Shown: positions 32,559 through 42,629, counted from the stretch's first letter. The stretch is 61,882 nucleotides of DNA from Candidatus Schneewindia gallinarum (GCA_904420175.1 CAJFUF010000016.1:1-61882); one strand, 5' to 3'. The notes: a model not told the origin generated them from the letters alone. Translations and numbers: made by a program.

Positions 32559-34604
32559 TTGGAGAAAATCCTGTCTGCCGGCCGGAAGGGCCTAAGCTAT
32601 CAGAAGCTGGCGGTGGGCAAGGATGCCAGGAAAGAGCTGGACGGCATTTTAAAACAGTTGAGAAATGAGGGGCAGATTGTTGCCAGGGGGGAACAGCTTA
32701 CCGCTGTAAAGGCGTTGGGCTTTGTACCCGCCACCATCACCCGCGTCAGCGGGCGGTTTGGCTTTGCCGAGGATGACAAGGGCGGCGAGATTTTTATCCC
32801 CGGCCGTTTTCTGGAGGGTGCTCTGGTAGGGGACAGGGTTATTGTCAAGCTGCTGGGCACCATGGGCAAGAACCCGGACGGGCGGGTGCTGAAGATTGCC
32901 TCCTACGGGGACAGCACCATCACCGGCCGCATTGAAAGCGGCAGCGACGGGCTGTATGTGGTGCCGACGGGCCGCAACGGCATCCCCATGCGCGTGGCCC
33001 GCGGGCAGACCATGAAGGCAAAGGAAAACGACCTGGTGCTGGCGGAGGTTGTCTCCCGCGGGGACCGGCATGCCAGCCACAAGGTGGCAGTACGTAAAAT
33101 TTACGGATCAGCCGACACCTCGGCGGCCTGCGTGCGTTCCCTTGTGGAAGCAAGCGGCCTGCCCACCGCTTTTGGCAGCGATGTGCTGGCGGAGGCGCAG
33201 AAGCTGCAACTGCGCGGCCTGCGTAAGGAGGACTTAAAGGGGCGGCTGGATCTGCGGAAAAAGCCGATTTTGACCATTGACTCTGCAGACAGCAAGGATC
33301 TGGACGACGCCATCTCTGTGGAGAAGAAGGGCACAGACTACATCCTCGGCGTGCACATTGCGGACGTGTCCCACTTTGTCACCCCCGGCAGCCTTCTGGA
33401 TAAGGAGGCGTTTCAGCGCGGCACCTCCACCTATTTTGGGGACACGGTCATCCCCATGCTGCCCAAGCAGCTGTCCAACGGCCTTTGCTCCTTAAACGAG
33501 GGGCAGGACACCCTGACGTTTTCCTGCATCGCCCGGATTAACAAGAAGGGCGAAATCAAGGAATACACTCTGAAAAAGTCGGTCATCTGCTCCCGCGTGA
33601 AGGGCGTCTACAGCGAGGTCAACGCCATTTTGGACGGGACGGCGGGCGACAAGCTGAAAAAGAAATATAAGGACGTGCTGGAGACGCTGACGCTTGCAGA
33701 GGAGCTTAGCTCCATTTTAAACAAGAAGAAGCGTGGCCGCGGCGCGCCGGAGCTGGAGACGGTGGAAAGCAAATTCATTTTTGACGACAAGCGGCGTGTC
33801 GTGGACATCAAACCCCGCGGCCGCGGCCGCAGCGAGGAGATGATTGAGGACCTTATGCTGTGCGCCAACGAGTGTGCGGCCCGTTTCGGCAAGGAGAACG
33901 AGCTGCCCTTTGTCTACCGCGTGCACGAGGCGCCCACGGACGAAAAAATCGACGTCCTAAAGAAGATGCTGGAGGGATTCGGCATTCCGGCGGGCAAGGT
34001 GAAAAGCGGTATGGAGCCGAAGGTGCTGGCGGCCATTGCACAGGCGGCCAAACCGGAGAAGTACGGCGTCGCCGTAAACTATCAGGTGCTGCGCACCATG
34101 CAGAAGGCCCAGTACAGCAGCGACCCCAAGGGCCACTATGGGCTGGCGCTGAAGGACTACGCCCACTTCACCTCCCCCATCAGACGGTATGCGGATTTAA
34201 CCATTCACCGTATCATGGGTGACTTTTTCGCCGGGGAGAACGCCCGAAAGAAATACCGCGCGTTTGCCGCCAAGGCGGCGGAGCAGGCCACGGCGACGGA
34301 ACTGCGCGCCATGACGCTGGAACGGGACTGCGAGGATGTATACCGGGCGGAATACATCTCCGGCTTCATCGGGCAGAAGTTCCTCGGCCGTATCACCAGC
34401 ATTGCGCCCCACGGTATTTATGTTCAGCTGGACAACACGGTGGAGGGGCTGGTGCGCATTGTGGACGACAAGCTGAAAAACGGCGACTTTACGGTGGAGT
34501 ACACCGACCGGGACGGCAACCACTACATGGTGGGGGACATGGTGACCATTAAGGTCGTGGGCGCCAGCGTGTCTGCCGGGCAGGTGGACTTTGAATTCGT
34601 ATAA
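32559..34604 (+). CDS. rnr: Ribonuclease R
   Basis: A 3'-to-5' exoribonuclease that degrades structured RNA. N-terminal helix-turn-helix-like and cold-shock (OB) domains precede the RNB catalytic domain with DSADSKDLDDAISV and ILGVHIADVSHFV (metal-binding Asp cluster), then a C-terminal S1 domain (LGRITSIAPHGIYVQLDNTVEGLV). The TTG at 32559 is a conservative start without a good ribosome-binding site. AGGGA at 32530-32534 points instead to about 32541, where the in-frame codon is ATA; a TTG at 32514-32520 is also in frame. The N-terminus may therefore be 6 or more residues longer. smpB does not follow. Confidence 0.92.
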   Translation: MEKILSAGRKGLSYQKLAVGKDARKELDGILKQLRNEGQIVARGEQLTAVKALGFVPATITRVSGRFGFAEDDKGGEIFIPGRFLEGALVGDRVIVKLLGTMGKNPDGRVLKIASYGDSTITGRIESGSDGLYVVPTGRNGIPMRVARGQTMKAKENDLVLAEVVSRGDRHASHKVAVRKIYGSADTSAACVRSLVEASGLPTAFGSDVLAEAQKLQLRGLRKEDLKGRLDLRKKPILTIDSADSKDLDDAISVEKKGTDYILGVHIADVSHFVTPGSLLDKEAFQRGTSTYFGDTVIPMLPKQLSNGLCSLNEGQDTLTFSCIARINKKGEIKEYTLKKSVICSRVKGVYSEVNAILDGTAGDKLKKKYKDVLETLTLAEELSSILNKKKRGRGAPELETVESKFIFDDKRRVVDIKPRGRGRSEEMIEDLMLCANECAARFGKENELPFVYRVHEAPTDEKIDVLKKMLEGFGIPAGKVKSGMEPKVLAAIAQAAKPEKYGVAVNYQVLRTMQKAQYSSDPKGHYGLALKDYAHFTSPIRRYADLTIHRIMGDFFAGENARKKYRAFAAKAAEQATATELRAMTLERDCEDVYRAEYISGFIGQKFLGRITSIAPHGIYVQLDNTVEGLVRIVDDKLKNGDFTVEYTDRDGNHYMVGDMVTIKVVGASVSAGQVDFEFV

Positions 34605-34617
34605 AAACGGCTTTTTT

Positions 34618-34658
34618 AGCGGGCCGCACGGTTTTATACCGTGCGGCCCGCTGTTTTT
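34618..34658 (+). terminator. Terminator after rnr
   Basis: A 14-bp stem (34618-34631 with 34639-34652), a seven-base loop and a T-run. Confidence 0.85.
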
Positions 34659-34723
34659 GTATAGACCGGGTCTAAACCGTCCATGCTATTCATAACAATA
34701 GAAAGGAAGGCAGGGTTGCAAAT

Positions 34724-35077
34724 ATGGAAATGGTTTTAAAACTGCTTCAGCGCAGCAAGGTGAAGGAACCCACACAAATGGAACTAGCGCTGCGCGGCCT
34801 GGGGGAAGTGCAGCGGGAGCTGAAAAAAATCAAGCGGGAGCGGGAGAATATTTTAAGCCAGTTCAACCTGTGCGCTGACCCGGCCGCAGTGGACTCCATC
34901 ATCTATGAGCTGGGCGCCATCGATGCGCGGTTGGACTACCTGCTAAAGAAGGCAAAACTGGCAGATAAAGAAGTGAGGAGGGCTTCCCTTGGATCCGAGA
35001 CTGATTGTGATGGGATTTCTGATACTCGTGCTCACGGTGCTTACGGCGGCGGCCTTTCGTGTGAAGGAACGCCTTAA
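34724..35077 (+). CDS. DUF2508 (YaaL-like) small protein
   Basis: A 117-codon frame whose first 85 residues are a charged, mostly helical protein (LRGLGEVQRELKKIKRER, then FNLCADPAAVDSIIYELGAIDARLDYLLKKAK) matching the DUF2508/YaaL type found next to bofA in Bacillus. The family is usually about 75-85 residues. Here the last 30 codons run across the start of bofA in another frame and look like non-coding sequence (SETDCDGISDTRAHGAYGGG), so the true protein may be shorter, or the overlap is real. AGGG stands 8 bases before the ATG. The role is unknown. Confidence 0.75.
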   Translation: MEMVLKLLQRSKVKEPTQMELALRGLGEVQRELKKIKRERENILSQFNLCADPAAVDSIIYELGAIDARLDYLLKKAKLADKEVRRASLGSETDCDGISDTRAHGAYGGGLSCEGTP

Positions 35078-35243
35078 AAGCTTTGGTGTGTCCGCGCTGT
35101 GCGGCCTTGCCACACTCGGCCTTGCAGGTTTCGGCCTGTCCCAGCTTGGCATCGGTCTTGGCATTCATCCGGTGTCGGTGGCCTCGGCTGTGCTGCTGGG
35201 CCCGGCGGGAATCATCGGGATGCTGTTCATGCGCCTGATTTGA
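34989..35243 (+). CDS. bofA: Pro-sigma-K processing inhibitor BofA family protein
   Basis: An 84-residue, two- to three-helix membrane protein of the BofA family. In Bacillus BofA holds back the SpoIVFB protease that activates sigma-K in the mother cell during sporulation. The C-terminal VASAVLLGPAGIIGMLFMRLI, with the Pro-Gly turn near the end, is the family's most conserved part. The start is TTG at 34989 with GAGGAGGG 6-7 bases upstream. It overlaps the upstream DUF2508 frame by 89 bases. With spoIIA at 57401 it supports a spore-forming host. Confidence 0.87.
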   Translation: MDPRLIVMGFLILVLTVLTAAAFRVKERLKSFGVSALCGLATLGLAGFGLSQLGIGLGIHPVSVASAVLLGPAGIIGMLFMRLI

Positions 35244-35268
35244 CATTCGCCTTCCCTTTCGCTAAACT
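35240..35268 (+). promoter_or_regulatory. Promoter of the GNAT gene
   Basis: TTGACA (35240-35245), 17-base spacer, TAAACT (35263-35268). The -35 overlaps the bofA stop codon. Confidence 0.75.
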
Positions 35269-35288
35269 GATAGCGAGGTGAAGGGAAG

Positions 35289-35711
35289 ATGAAAGCAGTC
35301 TGGTCGGAAAAGGGAAAGCCCCTGCAGGAAGGGTTGGCCCTGCGCAGGGAAGTGTTTATGGATGAACAGCACTTCTCCTATGACGAGGATGAGCTGGACG
35401 CCGTCAGCTGGCATCTGGTTTTAAAGGAGGACGACGGCACAGCGGTGGGGGCGGCCCGCCTGTATGTGGAACAGGGGACACACGCCCACCTTGGCCGCAT
35501 TGTCATTAAAGCGGACTGCCGCGGCAGGGGCCTCGGCCTTGTCCTGCTGAAAGAGCTGGAAAACAAGGCGCGTGAGTTGGGCCTTACGACGCTGGTGCTG
35601 GGCGGACAGACGCGCGCTGCGGGCTTCTACGAAAAGGCGGGCTTTGAACGCTTTGGGGAGGAGTTCTATGACGAGTACTGCCCCCACATTATGATGCAAA
35701 AAAAACTGTAA
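35289..35711 (+). CDS. GNAT family N-acetyltransferase (ElaA/YjcF-like)
   Basis: A 140-residue acetyl-CoA-dependent acyltransferase fold. LRREVFMDEQ at the start is typical of ElaA/YjcF-type GNAT proteins. The acetyl-CoA pyrophosphate loop lies in LGRIVIKADCRGRGLGLVLL, and AAGFYEKAGFERFGEEF is the usual C-terminal region. The substrate is unknown. It has its own consensus promoter and a short leader, and shares a bidirectional terminator with rnpB. Confidence 0.88.
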   Translation: MKAVWSEKGKPLQEGLALRREVFMDEQHFSYDEDELDAVSWHLVLKEDDGTAVGAARLYVEQGTHAHLGRIVIKADCRGRGLGLVLLKELENKARELGLTTLVLGGQTRAAGFYEKAGFERFGEEFYDEYCPHIMMQKKL

Positions 35712-35714
35712 ACA

Positions 35715-35746
35715 AAAAGGACCGTATCCCCTGATACGGTCCTTTT
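35715..35746. terminator. Bidirectional terminator of the GNAT gene and rnpB
   Basis: AAAAGGACCGTATC (35715-35728) pairs with GATACGGTCCTTTT (35733-35746) around a four-base loop. Confidence 0.85.
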
Positions 35747-35756
35747 GCTTTCCTTG

Positions 35757-36084
35757 TACGAGTAGGCCTGTAAGCCGAGTTCTGTCGTGGATGACAATCT
35801 ATCTTGGACACCCGTCGCCGGATGCCTCCAGCCACTGTCAGGGGACGCCGAGCGCAGCGCCTTGTTCCCTTGTGTTGCTTCAGGTAGGGTTTACAGGGCC
35901 GCCCTGTCTCCAGAACGCCGGTGAGCTCTTACCTCGCCTTTCCATCCTTACCCCGAAAAGGGGCGGTTTCTTTCTGTTGCACTTTCCCTAGAGTCGCCTC
36001 CGGCTGCCGTTAGCAGCTACCCCGCTCGTCGAAGCTCGGACTTTCCTCATCCCGGAAGGGACGCTGCCATCCAGCCTACTCGCC
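35757..36084 (-). ncRNA. rnpB: RNase P RNA
   Basis: The catalytic RNA that trims 5' leaders from tRNA precursors. On the minus strand it shows GAGGAAAGTCC near the 5' end, GGTAAGAGCTCACC, the TGTAAACCC element and CACGACAGAACTCGGCTTAC near the 3' end, all in order. The terminal P1 helix is visible: CGAGTAGGC at 36082-36074 pairs with GCCTACTCG at 35767-35759. The 5' end is placed from the promoter at 36090-36118 and is accurate to a few bases. The layout resembles the ancestral A type. Confidence 0.95.
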
Positions 36085-36089
36085 CGTTC

Positions 36090-36118
36090 AGTATATCAGA
36101 TAAACCGGTTTTTTTCAA
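36090..36118 (-). promoter_or_regulatory. Promoter of rnpB
   Basis: On the minus strand TTGAAA (36118-36113), 17-base spacer, TATACT (36095-36090). Confidence 0.75.
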
Positions 36119-36193
36119 GGGCCCTATTTTTGTAGAAAAAATAGAAAATGCAAGTTGGAGGGCTTCAAGTTGCATTTTTTTGCAAAAAGCCCG

Positions 36194-37606
<1,413 letters not shown>

Positions 37607-37623
37607 TTGCCGAATGGAAAAGG

Positions 37624-37645
37624 AGCGGGCCCCGCGGGGCCCGCT
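37624..37645 (+). terminator. Terminator after gdhA
   Basis: AGCGGGCCCC (37624-37633) pairs with GGGGCCCGCT (37636-37645), followed by a short T-rich stretch. Confidence 0.65.
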
Positions 37646-37650
37646 TTCTG

Positions 37651-37678
37651 TTGCAAACAGCGGGGATTGTGCTATAAT
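37651..37678 (+). promoter_or_regulatory. Promoter of ilvE
   Basis: TTGCAA (37651-37656), 16-base spacer ending in TGC (extended -10), TATAAT (37673-37678). The leader is about 65 bases. Confidence 0.7.
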
Positions 37679-37748
37679 TAGCACAGAACCGGAACCGGCG
37701 GGTTCCCGTCTGACCCGGCCGGAAGACGAAAAGGAAGGAGTTTTTCAG

Positions 37749-38816
37749 TTGGCGAATATTAAATTTGAAAAAGCGGCCACCCTGAAGGCAAAACCCGCGA
37801 AAGACGCGGAGCTGGGCTTCGGCCGTATCTTCACAGACTACATGTTTTTAATGGACTATGACAAGGGCCAGGGCTGGCACGATGCACGCATTGTCCCTTA
37901 CGGCCCGCTTTCTGTGGATCCTGCTGCCATGGTGCTGCACTATGGCCAGGAGGTGTTCGAGGGGCTGAAGGCCTACAAGGGTGAAAACGGCGAGGTCATG
38001 CTGTTCCGCCCGGACGAGAACATGAAGCGCCTCAACCGCTCTAACGCCCGGATGTGCATCCCCCAGTTTGACGAGCAGCTGGTGCTGGAGGGCCTGAAAG
38101 AGCTGGTCCGTGTGGAGAAGGACTGGATCCCCGACGCGCCCGGCACCTCCCTGTACATCCGTCCGTTTATCATCGCCATGGATCCGTTCCTCGGCGTGCA
38201 TCCGTCCAGCAAGTACCTGTTCTGCATCATCCTCTGCCCGGTTGCCTCCTATTATAAGGAGGGGCTGAGCCCGGTGAAGATCTATGTGGAGACAAAGTAT
38301 GTGCGTGCGGTACGCGGCGGCACCGGCGAGGCCAAGACCGGCGCAAACTACGCTGTGTCCTTAAAGGCCCAGGACGAGGCGGAGCAGCAGCAGTACAGCC
38401 AGGTGCTGTGGCTCGACGGCGTGGAGCGTAAGTATATCGAGGAAGTCGGCGCCATGAACATCATGTTCAAAATTGACGGCACGGTGGTTACTCCCTCTCT
38501 GGAAGGGACCATCCTGCCCGGTATCACCAGAAAGACCTGCATCCAGCTGCTGAAGGAGTGGGGCATGCCGGTTGAGGAGAGAAAGATCTCCATCGACGAG
38601 CTGTACGCCGCGTATGAGGCGGGCAAGCTGGAGGAGGCTTTCGGCACCGGTACGGCTGCGGTCATCTCCCCGGTGGGCGAGCTGAAGTGGGGCGACAAGG
38701 TCATGACCATCAACAACGGGGAAATCGGCCCCGTTGCCCAGAAGCTGTACGACACCATCACCGGCATCCAGTCCGGTAAGGTGAAGGACACCCACGGTTG
38801 GATTTTTACCCTGTAA
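37749..38816 (+). CDS. ilvE: Branched-chain amino acid aminotransferase
   Basis: A 355-residue class IV PLP transaminase exchanging amino groups between glutamate and the oxo-acids of Leu, Ile and Val. [13 protein letters not shown], the PLP-lysine region [26 protein letters not shown] and [13 protein letters not shown] are family hallmarks; the length matches the larger, eukaryote-like branch. The start is TTG at 37749 with AAGGAAGGAG about 9 bases upstream; a longer frame to 37614 would cover the promoter. It could use the glutamate made by gdhA immediately upstream. Confidence 0.96.
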   Translation: MANIKFEKAATLKAKPAKDAELGFGRIFTDYMFLMDYDKGQGWHDARIVPYGPLSVDPAAMVLHYGQEVFEGLKAYKGENGEVMLFRPDENMKRLNRSNARMCIPQFDEQLVLEGLKELVRVEKDWIPDAPGTSLYIRPFIIAMDPFLGVHPSSKYLFCIILCPVASYYKEGLSPVKIYVETKYVRAVRGGTGEAKTGANYAVSLKAQDEAEQQQYSQVLWLDGVERKYIEEVGAMNIMFKIDGTVVTPSLEGTILPGITRKTCIQLLKEWGMPVEERKISIDELYAAYEAGKLEEAFGTGTAAVISPVGELKWGDKVMTINNGEIGPVAQKLYDTITGIQSGKVKDTHGWIFTL

Positions 38817-38832
38817 AGAAAACGAAAAAGTG

Positions 38833-38868
38833 AAATGCCGCCGGGAGATTTCCCTCCCGGCGGCATTT
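38833..38868. terminator. Bidirectional terminator between ilvE and the 5'-nucleotidase
   Basis: A 15-bp stem (38833-38847 with 38854-38868) with flanking A/T runs serving the convergent genes. Confidence 0.85.
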
Positions 38869-38882
38869 TTTATGAAGATGCC

Positions 38883-41117
38883 TTATGCTTTTTTCTTTTT
38901 CAGCACAGCCAGACTGGCGGCGGAAAGAAGGATGCAGACGGCAAAGGCAGGGACAAGGGTTCTGTCGCCGGTCTGCGGTGCGTCGCTGGCGTCGGCCTGC
39001 TTAACAAAGCTGACGGCGGCAATTCCCTCCGTGTCCGCGGCTTCAAACAGCAGGTACCCGCCGTTGACGGTTGCAGCAACCGCCTCTCCGTCACCCAGCG
39101 ACACGTAGAAGGTGCCGTCGGTGCTTCCGGATAAGGAGGCAGGCAGTTCGGACAGCGCAATCTGATACAGATACTTGCTGTTGTAGTTGAAAAGCCCCTC
39201 CTTCAATTTGTAGGTAAAGAACGCGGTGTTGGCGGCAGTCATGCTGCTGTCCTTCGCAGTCAGCTCCGCCTGGCGAACCGCCTCCGGATCCGTCTGTGCG
39301 ATGTCGGCGCTGGAAATTAACAGGATGCGTCCCTGGCCGTAGGGATTGCTGTATTTTTCCGGAACCACGCCGCCCAGGGCCTCCTTCAGATAGGCGGTCA
39401 CAAGGTCGATGTCGATAATTGTGTTCTCCTTGCCGGTAATCAGCTTGCAGCCCTTGAACATGGTCATCCCGTCGCCATCCCTTAAGTAATAGTAGTTGTT
39501 GATGACGATGGTATACTCCTTATCAAGGTCAATGGGCTCCCCGCCGATCATGACATCCTGCACACGATAATCCCCGTTTTCATAGGTGCCGTTTACGGAC
39601 TGGAACAGGCCCTGTCCGTCGGTTACAACCTTGCTTTGCTTGTTCATGTTAATGACATAGCTCAGGCCGCTGCCATGCACAAAGCCGCCGCATTCCGCAG
39701 GCTCCAGCCGGGCGCCCATCTCAAGGAAGTCCAGAATCTGCTGGCCGGTCGCCACAATTTCCGCCATGTCGGATTTCCAGGGAAGCACGGTCAGCACATT
39801 GCTGTAGGTGATGTCGCCGGGGTCGATGTCTGCCCGGACGCCGCCGCCGTAGGTAAAGGCGACATCGGCGGGAACAAATCCGTCTTTCGCCCCCTGTGCA
39901 CTTCCGGAATACCACATGTAGGCGTCCGAAATGAAGTTGGCCATGTTGGTGTCGGTGTTACGGATACGGCGCGTCCCGGTCACCGGGTCGTTGATATACA
40001 GCCCGTTGTCCGTCCGGCCGATCACCTCAACAAGATACTCGTACTGCTGCTCAACACTTTTGACTTTGGCAGCCATGTCGGTGTAGGCGGTGCTGGCCTT
40101 CTCCTCATCAGACAGGGTATTGATAAGGTAGGATTTTGCAGCGGAAACCTTTCCGGAACCGTCCACCGTCAGCTTCAGGCAGCCGATGTTCTCCAGCTTG
40201 GTGCCGGTGGAGGTGAGAAGAACGTTCTGTCCGGACTTGTTTTGGACGTTTGTCCCTTCAATCACGCTGTGGGCGTGACCGTCCAAGAACACGTCAATGC
40301 CGGTGGTGTTCGCAATAATTTCGTAGGAGGACCAGCCGGGCATTACGCCCTGATCGCCGGTATGCCCCATCACAACAATGTATTCGGCGCCTGCGCCTCT
40401 GGCGGCGTCCACGCTGTCCTGAACCGTTTTGTAGAATGCCGCCGGGCTGTGCTCAAGCCCGTCAAAGGTGTACTTATAATTTCCATCAGGTGTCTGGAAA
40501 TTGGACGGGGTCCCCTTAGAGATGGACTCCGGCGTGTCGATTCCAACAAAGCCGATTTTGACCTTGTTGCCGCCGACGGTGTACTCTTTAATCTCGTAGC
40601 CTTTTCCGATCACAAGGCCGCCCAGGGCAGGGGTCCCGTCCGGATCGGTAATTTCATAGAAGTTAGCGCAGAGGTAGGTCAGCCCACTGTTTTTCACGAT
40701 GTCGAGGAAGGCGTCCATGCCGTAGTCAAACTCGTGGTTGCCGGGCACCAGCAGATCGTATCCGACCTCTTTCATCAGGTTTACAACATCCATTCCTTCC
40801 GACTCTGTGGTGACGACAGAGCCCTGAATGGCATCCCCGATATCCACGAGGGTGACGCCCGCGGCAGTTTTTTCCGCCTGTGCTTTCACAGCAGCAAGCC
40901 CCGCGTAGCCGAGGGACTTGGACGAGCCGGACAGCGCCTGATTGTCGCTGATGCCGCCGTGCACATCGTTTGTATAAAGCACAACGATGCTGTTGCCGTC
41001 CGCGCCGACGTCGCCAAAGGTGATGTCCCCGTCTGCTGCAAAGGCCGTCAGCCCAAGACAGGAAACCGCCATGGTCAGCGCAAGCACTGCCGCCAAAATG
41101 CGTTTGACTGTTTTCAT
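38883..41117 (-). CDS. Surface 5'-nucleotidase / UDP-sugar hydrolase, wall-anchored
   Basis: A 744-residue exported enzyme that removes phosphate from nucleotides outside the cell so the nucleosides can be taken up. A signal peptide (cut after about Ala27 in TAFA) leads to a calcineurin-like metallophosphatase domain with LYTNDVHGG, DIGDAIQGS, PGNHEFDYG, VVMGHTGDQG and DGHAHSVIEG. The 5'-nucleotidase C-terminal domain follows (TYGGGVRADI, GDGMTMFKG). The tail has APQTGD, a hydrophobic helix and KKKK, the plan of a sortase signal though not canonical LPXTG. A minus-strand promoter lies at 41218-41246. It could feed nucleosides to the hydrolases at the left end. Confidence 0.93.
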   Translation of the reverse strand: MKTVKRILAAVLALTMAVSCLGLTAFAADGDITFGDVGADGNSIVVLYTNDVHGGISDNQALSGSSKSLGYAGLAAVKAQAEKTAAGVTLVDIGDAIQGSVVTTESEGMDVVNLMKEVGYDLLVPGNHEFDYGMDAFLDIVKNSGLTYLCANFYEITDPDGTPALGGLVIGKGYEIKEYTVGGNKVKIGFVGIDTPESISKGTPSNFQTPDGNYKYTFDGLEHSPAAFYKTVQDSVDAARGAGAEYIVVMGHTGDQGVMPGWSSYEIIANTTGIDVFLDGHAHSVIEGTNVQNKSGQNVLLTSTGTKLENIGCLKLTVDGSGKVSAAKSYLINTLSDEEKASTAYTDMAAKVKSVEQQYEYLVEVIGRTDNGLYINDPVTGTRRIRNTDTNMANFISDAYMWYSGSAQGAKDGFVPADVAFTYGGGVRADIDPGDITYSNVLTVLPWKSDMAEIVATGQQILDFLEMGARLEPAECGGFVHGSGLSYVINMNKQSKVVTDGQGLFQSVNGTYENGDYRVQDVMIGGEPIDLDKEYTIVINNYYYLRDGDGMTMFKGCKLITGKENTIIDIDLVTAYLKEALGGVVPEKYSNPYGQGRILLISSADIAQTDPEAVRQAELTAKDSSMTAANTAFFTYKLKEGLFNYNSKYLYQIALSELPASLSGSTDGTFYVSLGDGEAVAATVNGGYLLFEAADTEGIAAVSFVKQADASDAPQTGDRTLVPAFAVCILLSAASLAVLKKKKA

Positions 41118-41217
41118 AATAGTACCTCCCGTTTTTTAAAATTCAGGGAAGTTCGGTCTTATGGACATGGGGCAGGGTTTTCTTTCGTAAAGACAAGCTC
41201 CCCTGGTTTGTGACTAA

Positions 41218-41246
41218 AGTATAACGCAGGTGCGTTCACAAAACAA
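41218..41246 (-). promoter_or_regulatory. Promoter of the 5'-nucleotidase
   Basis: On the minus strand TTGTTT (41246-41241), 17-base spacer, TATACT (41223-41218). The leader is about 95 bases. Confidence 0.6.
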
Positions 41247-41355
41247 TGATAACTTTACATAAATTTTACATAGAATACTTGTACAACTTGCACTATCAAA
41301 GGCAAAATTTAAGGAAAGAAAGGCGATAAAAGAAAAGTGAAGGCCGTCCGGACCG

Positions 41356-41400
41356 AAAAGAAGGAGAGGAATGTTTAAATTTCATCCCTCTCCTTCTTTT
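41356..41400 (-). terminator. Terminator of the Cys-rich miniprotein gene
   Basis: AAAAGAAGGAGAGG (41356-41369) pairs with CCTCTCCTTCTTTT (41387-41400). On the minus strand the first arm includes the last codons of the gene. Confidence 0.6.
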
Positions 41401-41551
41401 CTATATAATGCCGGCAGGCAGGCGCCGCCGCCGCGCGCGGCTTGATGCGCGGATGGCAGCAGTGGCCGTAAACCGTCAGGATGTAGTCCCGGCCGGCCCG
41501 GGTATAATGCGGGAAAAAATGGACACAGGTCCCGCAGGCCGCTTTTTCCAT
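41375..41551 (-). CDS. Small Cys/His-rich protein, candidate zinc-binding
   Basis: A 58-residue protein with CGTCVHFFPHY near the start, GHCCHPR in the middle and CRHY near the end. That spaces six cysteines and several histidines in a way that could hold a metal ion. I recognise no named family. The ATG at 41551 follows GAGG by 8 bases; a GTG three codons earlier is also possible. A terminator hairpin begins inside its last codons, which supports a real transcript. The neighbours give no clue to its role. Confidence 0.6.
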   Translation of the reverse strand: MEKAACGTCVHFFPHYTRAGRDYILTVYGHCCHPRIKPRAAAAPACRHYIEKKERDEI

Positions 41552-41700
41552 CAGGCACACCTCTTTTCCTCGGCTTCAGGAATTACTTCGATATTTTTCG
41601 ACCAAATTATAGCACACAAACGGCGGCCTGTCTTGCTTTTCCGGGCAAAGGGGTGTAGAATAGCATTCACTGCCGGAATCTGTTTTTTAGGAGGCCCACT

Positions 41701-42561
41701 GTGCGCGTACTGCATTTTCTCATCCCGTCGGACGAAGCCGGAAAAACTGTGGAGGCGGTGCTGCGCCGCCGCGGCATCTCCTCCCGCCTCATGACGGATT
41801 TGAAAAAATATCCGGAGGGCCTGCAGAAAAACGGCGCGCACATCCGCACCTGTGACACAGTCGCCGCAGGGGACACCCTGACCCTGGTAATCAGGGAGCT
41901 GGCGGCGACCGACATCCCGCCGAGCAGCGTGCCCGTCCCCGTGCTGTACGAAAGCGAGGATGCCGTTGTGTTTAACAAGCCGCCCCACATGCCGGTGCAC
42001 CGGTCAAAAAACCATCAGCTGGACACACTGGAAAATGTATTTGCGGCCCGGTATCCCGGCTTGGTGTTCCGTGCGGTGAACCGGCTGGACCGGGACACCT
42101 CCGGCTGTGTTGTGGTCGCGAAAAACCCTTTTGCGGCAAAGGCGCTGACCGGCGGGGTGACGAAATGCTACCTCGCAGTGGTGGAGGGCAGGCTGACGCC
42201 TGTGTGCGGCACTGCAGAGCTGCCGGTGTGGCGCCCCGACCCGCACCGGACGGAGCGGACGGTAGACAGCAGGGGACAGTACGCCCGCACCGACTGGCAG
42301 GTGCTGAAAGCGGGGAAGCGGCACAGTTTTGTGCGCTGCACCCTGTTCACCGGGCGGACCCACCAGATCCGTGTGCACATGGCCCATCTCGGCCATCCCC
42401 TTGCAGGGGACGACATGTACGGGGGCAGCAGGGAACAAATCGGCAGGCAGGCGCTGCACTGTGCCGTGGTGGAATTTTGTGACCCGGCGGACGCCTCTGC
42501 GGTGCGCCTGTGCGCGCCCATGCCGGAAGATATGCAGAAAATGATTAAATATTATCTGTAA
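41701..42561 (+). CDS. RluA-family pseudouridine synthase
   Basis: A 286-residue enzyme that isomerises uridine to pseudouridine in rRNA or tRNA. An N-terminal S4-like region (GISSRLMTDLKKYPEGLQKNG) precedes the catalytic domain, which has VVFNKPPHMPVH, the catalytic Asp motif RAVNRLDRDTSGCVVVAK and FTGRTHQIRVHMAHLGHPLAGD. Which uridine is modified cannot be told. The start is GTG at 41701 with TAGGAGG 7 bases upstream. Confidence 0.93.
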   Translation: MRVLHFLIPSDEAGKTVEAVLRRRGISSRLMTDLKKYPEGLQKNGAHIRTCDTVAAGDTLTLVIRELAATDIPPSSVPVPVLYESEDAVVFNKPPHMPVHRSKNHQLDTLENVFAARYPGLVFRAVNRLDRDTSGCVVVAKNPFAAKALTGGVTKCYLAVVEGRLTPVCGTAELPVWRPDPHRTERTVDSRGQYARTDWQVLKAGKRHSFVRCTLFTGRTHQIRVHMAHLGHPLAGDDMYGGSREQIGRQALHCAVVEFCDPADASAVRLCAPMPEDMQKMIKYYL

Positions 42562-42562
42562 A

Positions 42563-42629
42563 TGAATATTTATTCGCTGTCAATTTGTAAATATTCAATA
42601 ATCTCCAAAATTATTTGAATTTTTATTCA
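42563..42629. promoter_or_regulatory. Predicted ARG boxes upstream of the amino-acid transporter
   Basis: Two sites match the ArgR/AhrC box TGAATWWWWATTCA: TGAATATTTATTCG (42563-42576, one mismatch) and TGAATTTTTATTCA (42616-42629, exact). A half-matching site (TTTGTAAATATTCA, 42584-42597) is centred 21 bases after the first, the usual spacing of paired ARG boxes. All lie just before the promoter. Confidence 0.6.

Noticed and set aside
39636-41213. A 525-codon plus-strand frame opposite the 5'-nucleotidase
   Set aside because: It is the antisense shadow of a gene with signal peptide, catalytic motifs and wall anchor; no motif or suitable start was seen.
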